Made by a program: the position numbers and the translations under genes. This document shows positions 44,086 through 54,101 of a stretch of DNA of 64,000 nucleotides, piece after piece (the stretch's first letter is position 1; each line of letters opens with the position of its first letter). A model generated the notes under the pieces. It was not told the origin of the DNA and searched no databases. It saw nothing but the letters and a program-made list of their open reading frames with translations. Source of the stretch: Collinsella sp. (lineage in GTDB: Bacteria; Actinomycetota; Coriobacteriia; Coriobacteriales; Coriobacteriaceae); the NCBI GenBank assembly GCA_019425015.1, contig JAHYYJ010000001.1, forward strand, positions 107,718 to 171,717, written 5' to 3'.

Positions 44086-45072
44086 TTACGCCTTCTTGAT
44101 CACGTATGCTAGGCCGATATCGCAGGCACAGCGTACGAATGACGCGAAGAGCCACGATACTGGCAGCGTCATAAACAGAGGCATGGTCTGCCAAGGAATA
44201 AACCAATCGACCGCGTGGATTGCAAAGATCGCCAGACTGGCTTGTCCGCAAAACACGAGTCCTCGCTCAAAGGACCCCAAAACCGGCACGTCTTTCAACT
44301 TCTCCAACGCCATCGAAACCCAACAGACGCAGTAGCTACCCGCAACAGCAGCAACCGTCGCAACAACAAATCCATCCACGCGGCGGCTCGAAAGCTCAAG
44401 CCCACTCAGCGCGGCAAGGACGAGCCAAGCAACACCGGCTCCAATAAACAGCAGAGGCTTGCTCACGCTCGACTCCAGCCCCCTTTGGCGCGCCGTATAA
44501 CCAATCCACATCAGCAAGACGATATAGCAGCTCAAATCCAAATCGAGCGGCAGGTAAGCACCAAAATAGCGAGACACGCTCAAACCGCAAAAGGCAATCG
44601 CGGCACAGACAACGCCCTGCCAAACAACCCCAATCCTGCGGCGATCAAACAGCCGCACGAGCGCATTAAACAGCAGGCGCGACGTAAACAGCGCCGCCAA
44701 AAACCATGCCATGCTAACGGCGGTAACGCCAAACCCAGGCACATCAACGCCCGAGGCAAACACAAGCGTCTTAAGCCCCGCAACCAGCGTACCGCTTGTC
44801 AAAGGAGCGCCGCTCATTAAGAACGTCGGCACCTGCCACGCCAGTGCAAGAACCACATACGGCACCAGCAGGCGCGACACCGAACCACTCAGCAGCTCGC
44901 GCCACGGCTTCGGCCTAAACGTATACCCGGCAAGAATAAAGAACACCGGCATGTGAAACGAGAAGATCGCGTGCCGCAAGGGAGAGGGATTTGGAACGGT
45001 GTGCCCCACAATGACCAGAATAATTGCGATCCCCTTTGCAATATCAATCCAGTCGAGCCTTTTGCTTCCCAT
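44086..45072 (-). CDS. Acyltransferase family 3 membrane protein (O-acetylase-like)
   Basis: Predicted sugar O-acyltransferase in the cytoplasmic membrane. The start ATG at 45072 follows GAAGGG. The 328 residues have about ten hydrophobic helices. The family signature RLDWIDIAKGIAIILVIVGH opens the protein, followed by FSFHMPVFFILAGYTFRPKP with the conserved His and the FxLxGY block. This subtype resembles fucose 4-O-acetylases. It lies beside the glycan export genes, so it probably acetylates an exported polysaccharide; the substrate is unknown. Confidence 0.88.
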   Translation of the reverse strand: MGSKRLDWIDIAKGIAIILVIVGHTVPNPSPLRHAIFSFHMPVFFILAGYTFRPKPWRELLSGSVSRLLVPYVVLALAWQVPTFLMSGAPLTSGTLVAGLKTLVFASGVDVPGFGVTAVSMAWFLAALFTSRLLFNALVRLFDRRRIGVVWQGVVCAAIAFCGLSVSRYFGAYLPLDLDLSCYIVLLMWIGYTARQRGLESSVSKPLLFIGAGVAWLVLAALSGLELSSRRVDGFVVATVAAVAGSYCVCWVSMALEKLKDVPVLGSFERGLVFCGQASLAIFAIHAVDWFIPWQTMPLFMTLPVSWLFASFVRCACDIGLAYVIKKA

Positions 45073-45105
45073 TGCGAACCCTTCAAAACCGCAGCACACA
45101 AGATG

Positions 45106-45137
45106 AAAAAAGCCCAGACCACCTAGCGGTCCGGGCT
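45106..45137 (-). terminator. Terminator of tRNA-Arg(TCT)
   Basis: Minus strand stem AGCCCGGACC / GGTCTGGGCT (one G-U), arms 45111-45120 and 45128-45137, followed by TTTTTTC. It begins 11 bp past the tRNA 3' end. Confidence 0.88.
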
Positions 45138-45147
45138 TAATAAACGA

Positions 45148-45224
45148 TGGTGCTCCATGGCGGATTCGAACCGTCGACCTTGGGATTAGAAGTCCCCTGC
45201 TCTATCCAACTGAGCTAATGGAGC
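45148..45224 (-). tRNA. tRNA-Arg (anticodon TCT)
   Basis: Complete 77-nt cloverleaf with encoded CCA. Acceptor GCTCCAT pairs fully with ATGGAGC; D arm AGCTCAG; anticodon loop CTTCTAA gives TCT (codon AGA); T arm contains GGTTCGAATCC. It stands between the acyltransferase and the ABC export genes, near the start of the accessory locus. Confidence 0.97.
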
Positions 45225-45278
45225 AAATAACCGCACGCCCAAGCAAGCGCAAGCCTGTCAGGCGCAAGTAATTATAAC

Positions 45279-46046
45279 CTAGTTGAACTGCTCGCGATAC
45301 GCCTTGCAGACCTCATCGACCGGGCCGTCCATGCGAAGGTCACCCTTCTCAATCCAAACGGCACGCTGGCAGATGCGCTCAACCTGCTCCATGGAGTGCG
45401 AAACGAACAGAACCGTCACGTCACCGCTCTGGATAAAGTGCTGGATGCGGGCCTCGCACTTCTGCTGGAAGAACACGTCACCGACGGACAGCGTCTCGTC
45501 AACGATCAGAATATCGGGCTCGGTAATCGTCGCGATTGCAAAGGCAATACGCGCCACCATGCCCGAGGAGAAGTTTTTGAGCGGCATGTCGACAAAGTTC
45601 TGAAGCTCAGCGAACTCAATAATGCCGTCAAAGTTGGCATCGATGAACTCCTTGGTATAGCCGAGCAGGGCGCCGTTCAGATAGATGTTCTCGCGGGCGG
45701 TCAGCTCGGGGTCAAAGCCGGCGCCAAGCTCAATCAGCGGCGCGATGTTACCGTGCACCTTAACGCTGCCCTCGCTAGGCTCAAGCACACCAGCGATAAT
45801 CTTAAGCATCGTAGACTTGCCAGAGCCATTGGTTCCGACCAGACCCACGACTTCGCCGCGATGAATATCGAACGAGATGTGCTTAAGCGCCCGAAACTCC
45901 TCAAAGAACAGCTCGTGCTTGGCAAGCTTAATGAAGTACTCCTTGAGGTTGGTCAGCGACTCAGACGCCATGTTAAAGATCATGGTGACGTCGTCGACCT
46001 CGACAGCCAGGGGCTGCTCGCTGTAATCAACAACAGATTCAGTCAT
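45279..46046 (-). CDS. Polysaccharide ABC exporter, ATP-binding subunit
   Basis: Powers export of a lipid-linked surface glycan (Wzt/TagH family). The ATG at 46046 has AAGGAG seven bases upstream. Walker A VGTNGSGKSTMLKIIAG, signature FSSGMVARIAFAI, Walker B PDILIVDETLSVGD and the switch His in VLFVSHSMEQV are all present. The 255 residues comprise only the nucleotide-binding domain. There is no C-terminal carbohydrate-binding domain as in Wzt proteins that check chain ends, so export is probably not coupled to terminal modification. It follows its permease by 11 bp. Confidence 0.95.
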   Translation of the reverse strand: MTESVVDYSEQPLAVEVDDVTMIFNMASESLTNLKEYFIKLAKHELFFEEFRALKHISFDIHRGEVVGLVGTNGSGKSTMLKIIAGVLEPSEGSVKVHGNIAPLIELGAGFDPELTARENIYLNGALLGYTKEFIDANFDGIIEFAELQNFVDMPLKNFSSGMVARIAFAIATITEPDILIVDETLSVGDVFFQQKCEARIQHFIQSGDVTVLFVSHSMEQVERICQRAVWIEKGDLRMDGPVDEVCKAYREQFN

Positions 46047-46057
46047 CACAGCACTCC

Positions 46058-46903
46058 TTAGATGTAGAGGATAAATTTGCGCTCGGACTTATGGAACACG
46101 GTGTAGCCAATAACAAGCGCAAGAACCGCCCAGGCAACGCACATACCAAACGTCAAAAGCGAGGGCGTGGTCTGGAACAGGAAGATATCGCGCATAAACT
46201 GCAGATAATTGTACATGGGGTTCGCATAGACCAAAATCCGCACGATATGAGGCATCTTCACAACAAAGTCGGTCGTCCAGAAAATAGGTGTGATATAGGT
46301 CCACGCCGTAATGACGACGCTCCACAGATGCATAACGTCGCGGAAAAAGACCGTAAGGGCAGAGAGCATCATGCCCAGGCCCATGCAGAAGCACATAAGC
46401 AGCAGCAGGCAGACAGGCAGCAGAATCAGGTGCCAAGAAGGCATAACGCGGAACCACAGCATGACGATGGCGACGGCGACCAGCGAGAAGGCAAAGTTGA
46501 CCAGTGAGAAGAGCACCTTCTGCACCGGGAAGACCCAGCGGTGCACTTTAACCTTCTTGAGCAACGGAGCCGCACCCACGATGGATGTCAGTGCCTGGTT
46601 CGTAGACTCGGACATAACGGCAAAGGTAACGTTACCCACGATCAAGTACAGCGGGTACATCTCGGGCGTAATCGAGCCATTGCGGCCCTGAGCGAAAATC
46701 GTCGAGAACACAATGGCCATGACGATCATCATCAGCAACGGATTGAGCACCGACCACGCGACACCCAAGACGCTGCGGCGATACTTGATCTTAAAATCCT
46801 TGGTAACCAGCTGACGAAGGATAAACGCGTCCTTCTCAAATTCGTTCTTAGCAAACGTCGCAGGCAGACTGCGAGTTTCTTGTTGCTTTGTCTGATCCGA
46901 CAC
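46058..46903 (-). CDS. Polysaccharide ABC exporter, permease subunit
   Basis: Membrane half of the glycan exporter (Wzm/TagG, ABC-2 type). Start GTG at 46903, eight bases after AAAGGAG; the open frame extends 21 codons upstream without a site. The 281 residues have six hydrophobic segments. Family marks: LRQLVTKDFKIKYRRSVLGV (amphipathic entry), AWSVLNPLLMMIVMAIVFST, YPLYLIVGNV, and YANPMYNYLQFMRDI. First gene of the exporter pair. Confidence 0.94.
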   Translation of the reverse strand: MSDQTKQQETRSLPATFAKNEFEKDAFILRQLVTKDFKIKYRRSVLGVAWSVLNPLLMMIVMAIVFSTIFAQGRNGSITPEMYPLYLIVGNVTFAVMSESTNQALTSIVGAAPLLKKVKVHRWVFPVQKVLFSLVNFAFSLVAVAIVMLWFRVMPSWHLILLPVCLLLLMCFCMGLGMMLSALTVFFRDVMHLWSVVITAWTYITPIFWTTDFVVKMPHIVRILVYANPMYNYLQFMRDIFLFQTTPSLLTFGMCVAWAVLALVIGYTVFHKSERKFILYI

Positions 46904-46942
46904 GGATGCAACTCCTTTACTCGTAATCGTTGACAAACGAAC

Positions 46943-46948
46943 AGTATA
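46943..46948 (-). promoter_or_regulatory. Probable -10 box of the ABC exporter pair
   Basis: TATACT on the minus strand, about 40 bp upstream of the GTG start of the permease. No clear -35 box. It faces away from the divergent glycosyltransferase promoter. Confidence 0.4.
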
Positions 46949-47004
46949 GACCCGACGGCCATGCAAACGATTCGCGCAACAAAACTGGAGAACTAACCCA
47001 CATC

Positions 47005-47033
47005 TTAGGATGCCAAGCCCAAACGGCTATACT
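47005..47033 (+). promoter_or_regulatory. Probable promoter of the glycosyltransferase-YfhO operon
   Basis: TTAGGA (47005-47010), 17-bp spacer, TATACT (47028-47033), followed by AAGGAG (47052-47057) and a GTG start at 47064. The -35 box is weak. Confidence 0.45.
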
Positions 47034-47063
47034 TTCAAGGATTGAATGTATAAGGAGCATTGA

Positions 47064-48035
47064 GTGAATTCTGAAACCACCGCCGTCATCATCCCCTGCT
47101 ACAACGAAGCCCTCACGATCGGCAAAGTCATCGACGACTTTCACCGAGAGCTTCCGCAAGCGACGGTCTATGTCTATGACAACAACTCGTCGGACGATAC
47201 CTCACGCATCGCTACCGAGCACGGCGCCACGGTCCGCTTTGAGCCCCGCCAGGGAAAGGGCAACGTGTGCCGCCAGATGTTTCGCGACATCGACGCCGAT
47301 TGCTACCTGATGGTCGACGGCGACGACACCTATCCCGCCGAGGCAGCCAAAGCCCTCTGCGAGCCCATCCTTAACGGCGCGGCCGACATGACCGTAGGCG
47401 ACCGCCTTTCCAACGGCACCTACGCCGAGGAAAACAAGCGTGCTTTCCACGGCTTTGGCAACAACCTAGTTCGCGCCATGATCAAGTGGATCTATGGCTA
47501 CAACTTCGATGACGTCATGACCGGCTACCGCGCCATGAGCCGCCCGTTCGTTAAAACCTTCCCCGTGCTTTCCGAGGGCTTCCAAATCGAAACCGAGCTC
47601 TCGATCCACGCCGTCGACCACCGCTGGCGCATCAAAGATGTGCCCATCGAGTACCGCGACCGTCCGGAAGGCTCCGAGTCCAAGCTCAATACCGTGAGCG
47701 ACGGCATTAAAGTCGTTGCGATGATCGGCACGCTGTTCAAGGACTACCGCCCGCTGAAGTTCTTCAGCCTCGTCGCGCTTCTGTTCGCGGTGATCGGCCT
47801 CGCCCTGGGCACGCCCATCGTTGTCGAGTATTTCCAGACCGGTCTGGTCCCGCGCTTCCCCACAGCCATGCTCGCCGCGTCGTTTATGTTCCTGTGCGGT
47901 CTGAGCCTTGCGACCGGATTCATCCTCGATTCCGTGGCAAAGGTCGAAAAAAAGCAGTGGGAGGTCAACGTATACAGCAAATACGCCTACGATGACCAGC
48001 CCGGCCACCCTACTTCCAAGCCAAGCGAGAGGTAA
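47064..48035 (+). CDS. Family 2 glycosyltransferase, DPM1-like, with C-terminal membrane helices
   Basis: Probably moves a sugar from a nucleotide donor to undecaprenyl phosphate on the inner leaflet. Start GTG at 47064 after AAGGAG. GT-A core: TAVIIPCYNEALTIGKVIDD, VYDNNSSDDT, and the metal-binding DGDDTYPAEA. FDDVMTGYRAMSRPF and EGFQIETELSIHA are typical of the DPM1/DPG group. Two hydrophobic helices follow residue ~235 (FFSLVALLFAVIGLALGTPI and AMLAASFMFLCGLSLATGFI). The 323 residues stand 6 bp ahead of a second polyprenyl-phosphate glycosyltransferase. Confidence 0.92.
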   Translation: MNSETTAVIIPCYNEALTIGKVIDDFHRELPQATVYVYDNNSSDDTSRIATEHGATVRFEPRQGKGNVCRQMFRDIDADCYLMVDGDDTYPAEAAKALCEPILNGAADMTVGDRLSNGTYAEENKRAFHGFGNNLVRAMIKWIYGYNFDDVMTGYRAMSRPFVKTFPVLSEGFQIETELSIHAVDHRWRIKDVPIEYRDRPEGSESKLNTVSDGIKVVAMIGTLFKDYRPLKFFSLVALLFAVIGLALGTPIVVEYFQTGLVPRFPTAMLAASFMFLCGLSLATGFILDSVAKVEKKQWEVNVYSKYAYDDQPGHPTSKPSER

Positions 48036-48041
48036 ACCACC

Positions 48042-49010
48042 ATGCCGCTCATCTCCATCGTCGTGCCGTGCTACAACGAGCAGGAATCGCTTCCAATCTT
48101 TCTCAAAGAGCTCGATGGCGTCGTTCACATCATGACCCAGCAAAACCCCGGCATCTCCTTTGAGGCCGTTCTCATCGACGATGGCTCGGCAGACAAAACG
48201 CTTACCGTCATGAAAACAGAAGCCGCGGCGGCGCATCCATACGCCATCCGCTGGCACTCTTTCTCGCGCAACTTTGGCAAGGAGGCGGCACTATTCGCCG
48301 GACTCCAGCACGCAAAGGGCGACTATGTCGCCACCATGGATGCCGACATGCAAGACCCGCCCTCGCTCCTGCCGCAGATGTACGAGATCTTGCAGACCGA
48401 AAACTACGATAACGTCGCCACACGCAGGACCACCCGCGAAGGCGAGCCTCCCATCAGGTCTTTCTGTGCCCGTATGTTCTACAAGATCATCAACCGCATT
48501 TCCAAGGCCGACATCGTCGACGGAGCACGCGATTTTAGGCTCATGAAGCGACCTATGGTCAACGCCATCATCTCCATGGGCGAATACAACCGATTCTCCA
48601 AGGGCATTTACGGCTGGGTCGGCTTCAAGACCAAATGGCTCCCCTACGTAAACGTCAACCGCGTGGCCGGCGAGACCAAATGGAGCTTTTGGTCGCTGCT
48701 CCTCTATTCCATCGACGGCATCGTCGCGTTTTCCACGGCGCCACTCTCCCTCGCCGCCCTCACTGGTATCGTCTTCTGTCTCATCGCTATTCTGGGATTC
48801 GTCGTCATCCTAGTAAAGACGCTTGTTTGGGGCGACCCCGTCGGCGGATGGCCGTCGCTCGCCTGCCTCATAACGCTGTTTGGCGGCATGCAGCTCCTGT
48901 GCCTGGGAATCATTGGCGAGTACCTGGCAAAAGCCTACTTGGAGGCCAAGCGCCGCCCCATCTATATCATCCGAGAGTCCAACGAGGAATCTGATGACAC
49001 GGCCCAATAA
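48042..49010 (+). CDS. GtrB/CsbB-type polyprenyl-phosphate glycosyltransferase
   Basis: Predicted to make undecaprenyl-phosphate hexose for extracytoplasmic glycosylation. GT-A core PLISIVVPCYNEQESLPIFL, VLIDDGSADKT, and YVATMDADMQDPPSLL with the DxD; later RSFCARMFYKIINRISK and DGARDFRLMKRPMVNAI are typical of the CsbB/GtrB group. Two membrane helices lie near the C-terminus (about 230-300). The YfhO-type gene overlaps its end by 17 bases. In Bacillus, CsbB and YfhO act together to glycosylate lipoteichoic acid (established), so the same pairing is expected here. Confidence 0.94.
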   Translation: MPLISIVVPCYNEQESLPIFLKELDGVVHIMTQQNPGISFEAVLIDDGSADKTLTVMKTEAAAAHPYAIRWHSFSRNFGKEAALFAGLQHAKGDYVATMDADMQDPPSLLPQMYEILQTENYDNVATRRTTREGEPPIRSFCARMFYKIINRISKADIVDGARDFRLMKRPMVNAIISMGEYNRFSKGIYGWVGFKTKWLPYVNVNRVAGETKWSFWSLLLYSIDGIVAFSTAPLSLAALTGIVFCLIAILGFVVILVKTLVWGDPVGGWPSLACLITLFGGMQLLCLGIIGEYLAKAYLEAKRRPIYIIRESNEESDDTAQ

Positions 49011-51402
49011 CAGCACGCTCAAGAATGTGGCGTTCTACGCCGCCTGCTTCACGTTTTCCGTCGCACTCTTTGTCGCACTTGCAGCGGCAGGGCATGTCTA
49101 CCCCTTTGGCGACAACTCGTTTCTCACCAACGATCTCAAATACCAATACATCGACTTCTTCGCGTGGTTTCGCCGCGTCCTTTTAGGAGAGGCAAACCTT
49201 CGCTATTCCTTCTCGCAAGGACTCGGCATGAACACATGGGGGCTCTATAGCTACTACCTCGCCAGCCCCTTCAACCTGCTCTGCGTGCTGTTTCCCGCAG
49301 ACAAGCTGACGCTCTTCGTATTTGCCATAACCGCGCTCAAACTGGGCTGCATCCACATCAGCAGCGCTTGGTATGTGCAAAAGCGCTTTGACCTGTCCAA
49401 GCCCGCCGCATTCCTGCTTTCCCTCTCGTTCACGTTTTGCAGCTGGACCATCAGCAACCTGCGCAACCCTCTCTGGATCGATTGCCTCATCCTGCTGCCC
49501 ATCTGCGCCTACGGATGCCACGAGCTCATCCGCAAGCGGCGCATGATCCGCCTCGTCATCGCAACCGCGCTCAATGTCATGTTCTGCTGGTATACGGCCT
49601 ACATCAGCATCCTGTTCCTCTGCATCTTCGTATTGATCGAATTTGTCGATTATGTTGCAGAAAAAGGATTTAGCTGGAAGCTCATGCTCGATCGGGCCCT
49701 GCGATTCGCCGGGGCCATCGCGCTTGGACTGCTTCTGTCCGCCTGGACCTTTTTGCCGACCATCCTTGCCATGTCCAAGGGCGGTCCCGTTCTAGCACTC
49801 GGCCCCCTACTTAAAACCAGCCTCAAGTCGGTCATCAGGGGCTTTCTTCCCTGCATGTGGGTAAGCAACGAAAGCACACCGCAGTTCTATTGCGGCACCA
49901 TCATGATGCTGCTTGCGGTGAGCCTGCTGGTTAACCGCACGGTTTCAATCAAGACGCGCATCGCAACACTCGTCGTCACGATAATCCTGGTTGCAAGCTC
50001 CGTTTTGAGCCCGCTCGAGTACATCTGGTGCGGCATGCGCGTTCCCAACGGCTTCTACTCGCGCACGGCTTTTTTGCTGAGCTTCTTTGCGCTGTGGGCT
50101 GCGGGCTATACCCTGCAGATCCTCAAGGATCAACCTAAATTGCGCCAAGCCTATCGCCCCGCCGTCATCTTGCCACTCCTGGCACTAACCGCCATTGAGT
50201 TGTTTGCCAACGCCCATGTCATTTGGAATCAGCTGTACGTAGGCTATTCCGAAGAAGCCAACAGCACCTATGTCGCCACCGCAACCGACACGATCACGGC
50301 CATTCAAGACCAGACTTCGGCGTCGTTCTATCGCATTGACCGCACGACCGCACGCGTCGACAGCGCCGCCCTCAACGAAGGCCTGGCGCTTGGGTACAAC
50401 CAGTTGTCTTCGTATTCGTCTGCCAACAACCCGCAGGCCATCGCACTGCTCAACTCCCTTGGATACAGCAGCGTCGGCGAATTCTCGACCCGTTATGCCG
50501 AACCCATTCTCGCCGTCGATGCCCTACTGGGAGTCAAGTATGCCATTCCCGAGAACGCGCCTGCGGGATACGTTTTAGCCAAGATGAATCAGGCCGACTC
50601 CACAAGCGCAGTGTACGAGAACCCCTATGCGCTCAGCATTGGCGTCGCAGCCTCAAGCGATATCCAAAACAGCACGCTGAAGAGCGAGAACCCCTTCGAA
50701 AAGCAAAACGAACTCTACAGCAAAATCCTAGGCCGCGAGGTCAATCTCTATACCAAGATCGAGGCCACGAGCACTGAGAATAGCGATAGCATAAAGCAAT
50801 GGAGCGTTACTGTACCGGCAAGCTCCATCGGATACCTCTACATTAACAAAGATGCGACCGCCGGCAGTTATTGGCCAGTCACCCTTACCATCGACCAGCG
50901 AACGATCACAAACGAGGCCTGGAGATTCGACAATAATATCCGCCAGATTGCGGATGCATCGGACGCCCCGAGCCAGCATACGGTGTCAATCGGAGTCGCA
51001 GAGGGCTATACAGACATGCCCCAAGACAATGAGCCGGTCTTTTACGCCCTCAATCTGGACGTTTTCGAGCAGATTATTAGCGAGCTTAAGACGAGCGAGT
51101 TTATTCCGACGGTTTTTGAGAACGGAAGAATCGAAGGCGAGTATACCGCCAAGGACGACGGCAACCTGCTGCTGAGCGTTCCGTACGATGAGGGCTGGAA
51201 CGTAACGGTAAACGGAACCGCCGCAGAACTAACGCCCGCCGCCGATAAGGGCTTGTCATCCCTGAACATGCAGAAAGGCGCGAATAGAATCGTGATGACC
51301 TACAAGACTCCGGGCGCCCTTGCGGGGCTTGCAGTGAGTCTGGCGACCTCCGCCCTTGTTGCAGCGGGGCTATTCACCAGGCATAAGAAAAGCCGCCGTT
51401 AA
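48994..51402 (+). CDS. YfhO-family membrane glycosyltransferase
   Basis: GT-C-like membrane protein that transfers a sugar from undecaprenyl phosphate to a surface acceptor. The start ATG at 48994 lies inside the end of the preceding gene; MTRPNNSTLKNVAFYAACFT begins the first helix. The 802 residues have a dozen or more hydrophobic segments in the first ~480 residues. The conserved first outer loop contains NDLKYQYIDFFAWFRRVL and FSQGLGMNTWGLYSYYLASP. A long outer domain ends with the family tail NLLLSVPYDEGWNVTVNG and a final helix. Coupled to the CsbB-like gene, its probable sugar-phosphate supplier. Acceptor unknown. Confidence 0.92.
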   Translation: MTRPNNSTLKNVAFYAACFTFSVALFVALAAAGHVYPFGDNSFLTNDLKYQYIDFFAWFRRVLLGEANLRYSFSQGLGMNTWGLYSYYLASPFNLLCVLFPADKLTLFVFAITALKLGCIHISSAWYVQKRFDLSKPAAFLLSLSFTFCSWTISNLRNPLWIDCLILLPICAYGCHELIRKRRMIRLVIATALNVMFCWYTAYISILFLCIFVLIEFVDYVAEKGFSWKLMLDRALRFAGAIALGLLLSAWTFLPTILAMSKGGPVLALGPLLKTSLKSVIRGFLPCMWVSNESTPQFYCGTIMMLLAVSLLVNRTVSIKTRIATLVVTIILVASSVLSPLEYIWCGMRVPNGFYSRTAFLLSFFALWAAGYTLQILKDQPKLRQAYRPAVILPLLALTAIELFANAHVIWNQLYVGYSEEANSTYVATATDTITAIQDQTSASFYRIDRTTARVDSAALNEGLALGYNQLSSYSSANNPQAIALLNSLGYSSVGEFSTRYAEPILAVDALLGVKYAIPENAPAGYVLAKMNQADSTSAVYENPYALSIGVAASSDIQNSTLKSENPFEKQNELYSKILGREVNLYTKIEATSTENSDSIKQWSVTVPASSIGYLYINKDATAGSYWPVTLTIDQRTITNEAWRFDNNIRQIADASDAPSQHTVSIGVAEGYTDMPQDNEPVFYALNLDVFEQIISELKTSEFIPTVFENGRIEGEYTAKDDGNLLLSVPYDEGWNVTVNGTAAELTPAADKGLSSLNMQKGANRIVMTYKTPGALAGLAVSLATSALVAAGLFTRHKKSRR

Positions 51403-51417
51403 CAAGCGGCGGCTTTT
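51388..51417. terminator. Bidirectional terminator between YfhO gene and rmlC-rmlD
   Basis: 11-bp stem AAAAGCCGCCG (51388-51398) and its complement (51407-51417) with an 8-base loop. A/T runs on both sides serve the convergent genes. It overlaps the YfhO stop codon. Confidence 0.88.
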
Positions 51418-51439
51418 ACTCTCGAAAAGTTAATAGCGG

Positions 51440-52894
51440 CTAGAGCGTCTTGATGTACTCCCCCAGCTCTTCCTCCCAGTCGGGCATGTGGAACCCGACC
51501 GACTCGAGCTTGGACAGGTCGAGCGCGGAGTGGACCGGACGCGGGGCGACGGGGCCTTCGGCGCTCGCGTAGTAGTCGGCGGTCGATACCGGCACGACCT
51601 TCTCCCCGTTGCCGTTGGCGGCCTCGAAGACGGCGCGGGCGATATCGGCCCAGCTCTTCACGGTGCCGGAGCCGGTGCAGTCGTAGGTGCCGTAGGGGGC
51701 CTTCGCGTCCAGCACGTGGAAGATCGCCTCGGCCATGTCGCGCGTGAAGGTCAGGCGTCCCAGCTGGTCGTCCACGACGGTGACCTTGTCCAGCTTGTCC
51801 TCGGGGTCGGCGACGCGGTCGGAGAGGCCCTTCATGGTCTTGACGAAGTTGTGCCCCTCGCCGATGACCCAGCTGGAGCGCATGATGTAGTGGCGCGGGC
51901 ACCCGGCCACGGCGATGTCGCCGGCGGCCTTGGTCTGGCCGTAGACAGACAGCGGGGAGAACGGCTCGTCCTCGGTGTGGACCTCCGCGGCGCCGTCGAA
52001 GACGTAGTCGGAGGACACGTGGACCAGGGTTATCCCGTGCTCGGCGCAGGTGCGGGCGAGCAGCGCCGGCCCCGTCGCGTTGGCCTTCCAGGCTATGGCG
52101 CGGCCCTCGGGGGTCTCGGCCTTATCGACAGCCGTGTATGCGCCGCAGTTGATCACAGTGCCGTAGAGCGACCAGTCGTACTGCGAATAGGCCTCCGGGT
52201 CGGACATGTCGAAGGTGTCGATGTCGCAGAAGTCGAAGTCCTTCGCCACGCCGCGCTCCTCGGCGAGCGCGCGCACCGCATGGCCCAGCTGGCCGTCGCA
52301 GCCGGTTACGAGGGTGCGCTTCGGCGCCATGGGGACGACGTCCCTGAGGTACGGGTGGTTGAGGTCGGCCTCGGAGACGGTGGCCTGGTCCAGCGGGATC
52401 GGCCACTCGATGGCGAGTTCCGGGTCGGCGAGGTTCACGAAGGTGTAGGTCTTCTTCAATTCAAGGGACCAATGGGCATCCACCAGGTAGGTGTAGGCGG
52501 TGCCGTCCTCGAGCGCCTGGAAGGAGTTGCCCACGCCGCGCGGGACGTAGATGGCCTTGCTCGGGTCCAGGGTGCAGGTGAACACCTTGCCGTAGGTGGC
52601 GCTGCCCTCGCGCAGGTCCACCCATGCGCCGAAGACCGAGCCGCGGGCCACGGAGATGAACTTGTCCCAGGGCTCGGCGTGGATGCCGCGGGTGACGCCG
52701 CGGCTGTCGTTGTAGGAGATGTTGTTCTGGACGACGCGGAGGTCCGGGATGCCGAGCCCGGTCATCTTGGCGCGCTGCCAGTTCTCCTTGAACCAGCCGC
52801 GCGAGTCGCCGTGGACGGCGAGGTCGACGACCTTGAGGCCCTCTATGCCGGTCTCGGCGACGGCAAGTTCCTTCTCGAATGAGATGTCAGCCAT
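51440..52894 (-). CDS. dTDP-4-dehydrorhamnose 3,5-epimerase / reductase fusion (RmlC-RmlD)
   Basis: Last two steps of dTDP-L-rhamnose synthesis in one 484-residue chain. Residues ~1-190 are the RmlC cupin: HGDSRGWFKENWQRAKM, QNNISYNDSRGVTRGIHAEP with the catalytic His, and AIYVPRGVGNSFQALED. Residues ~193-484 are RmlD: KRTLVTGCDGQLGHAVRALA (NAD(P) site), VHVSSDYVFDGAAEVHTEDE, and the catalytic pair in VYGQTKAAGD. Such fusions are familiar in gut actinobacteria. Very GC-rich, with codon choice unlike the AT-rich genes nearby. It ends at a terminator shared with the YfhO gene. Confidence 0.96.
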   Translation of the reverse strand: MADISFEKELAVAETGIEGLKVVDLAVHGDSRGWFKENWQRAKMTGLGIPDLRVVQNNISYNDSRGVTRGIHAEPWDKFISVARGSVFGAWVDLREGSATYGKVFTCTLDPSKAIYVPRGVGNSFQALEDGTAYTYLVDAHWSLELKKTYTFVNLADPELAIEWPIPLDQATVSEADLNHPYLRDVVPMAPKRTLVTGCDGQLGHAVRALAEERGVAKDFDFCDIDTFDMSDPEAYSQYDWSLYGTVINCGAYTAVDKAETPEGRAIAWKANATGPALLARTCAEHGITLVHVSSDYVFDGAAEVHTEDEPFSPLSVYGQTKAAGDIAVAGCPRHYIMRSSWVIGEGHNFVKTMKGLSDRVADPEDKLDKVTVVDDQLGRLTFTRDMAEAIFHVLDAKAPYGTYDCTGSGTVKSWADIARAVFEAANGNGEKVVPVSTADYYASAEGPVAPRPVHSALDLSKLESVGFHMPDWEEELGEYIKTL

Positions 52895-52919
52895 GTGGTT
52901 AATTCCAATCGTGTTGCGG

Positions 52920-52976
52920 GCGCCCCTCGCGGTGCCGCAGGATCATCCCCATGCCCTGCGGCACCGCGAGGGGCGC
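52920..52976. repeat. Perfect 22-bp inverted repeat between rmlC-rmlD and rmlB
   Basis: Arms 52920-52941 and 52955-52976 are exact complements, 13-base loop. Neither side has a T-run, so it is not an ordinary terminator. It lies 26 bp upstream of the rmlC-rmlD start codon, between genes that should share a transcript. Confidence 0.85.
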
Positions 52977-53006
52977 TCGAAAAGGTAAACGTCCGGGAAT
53001 CCGGGC

Positions 53007-54092
<1,086 letters not shown>

Positions 54093-54101
54093 TCAACAAA
54101 A

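Noticed and set aside
45148..45224. tRNA-Arg(TCT) as an integration site for the accessory region
   Set aside because: No duplicated tRNA end or integrase was found in the window; it is only near the border of the variable region.
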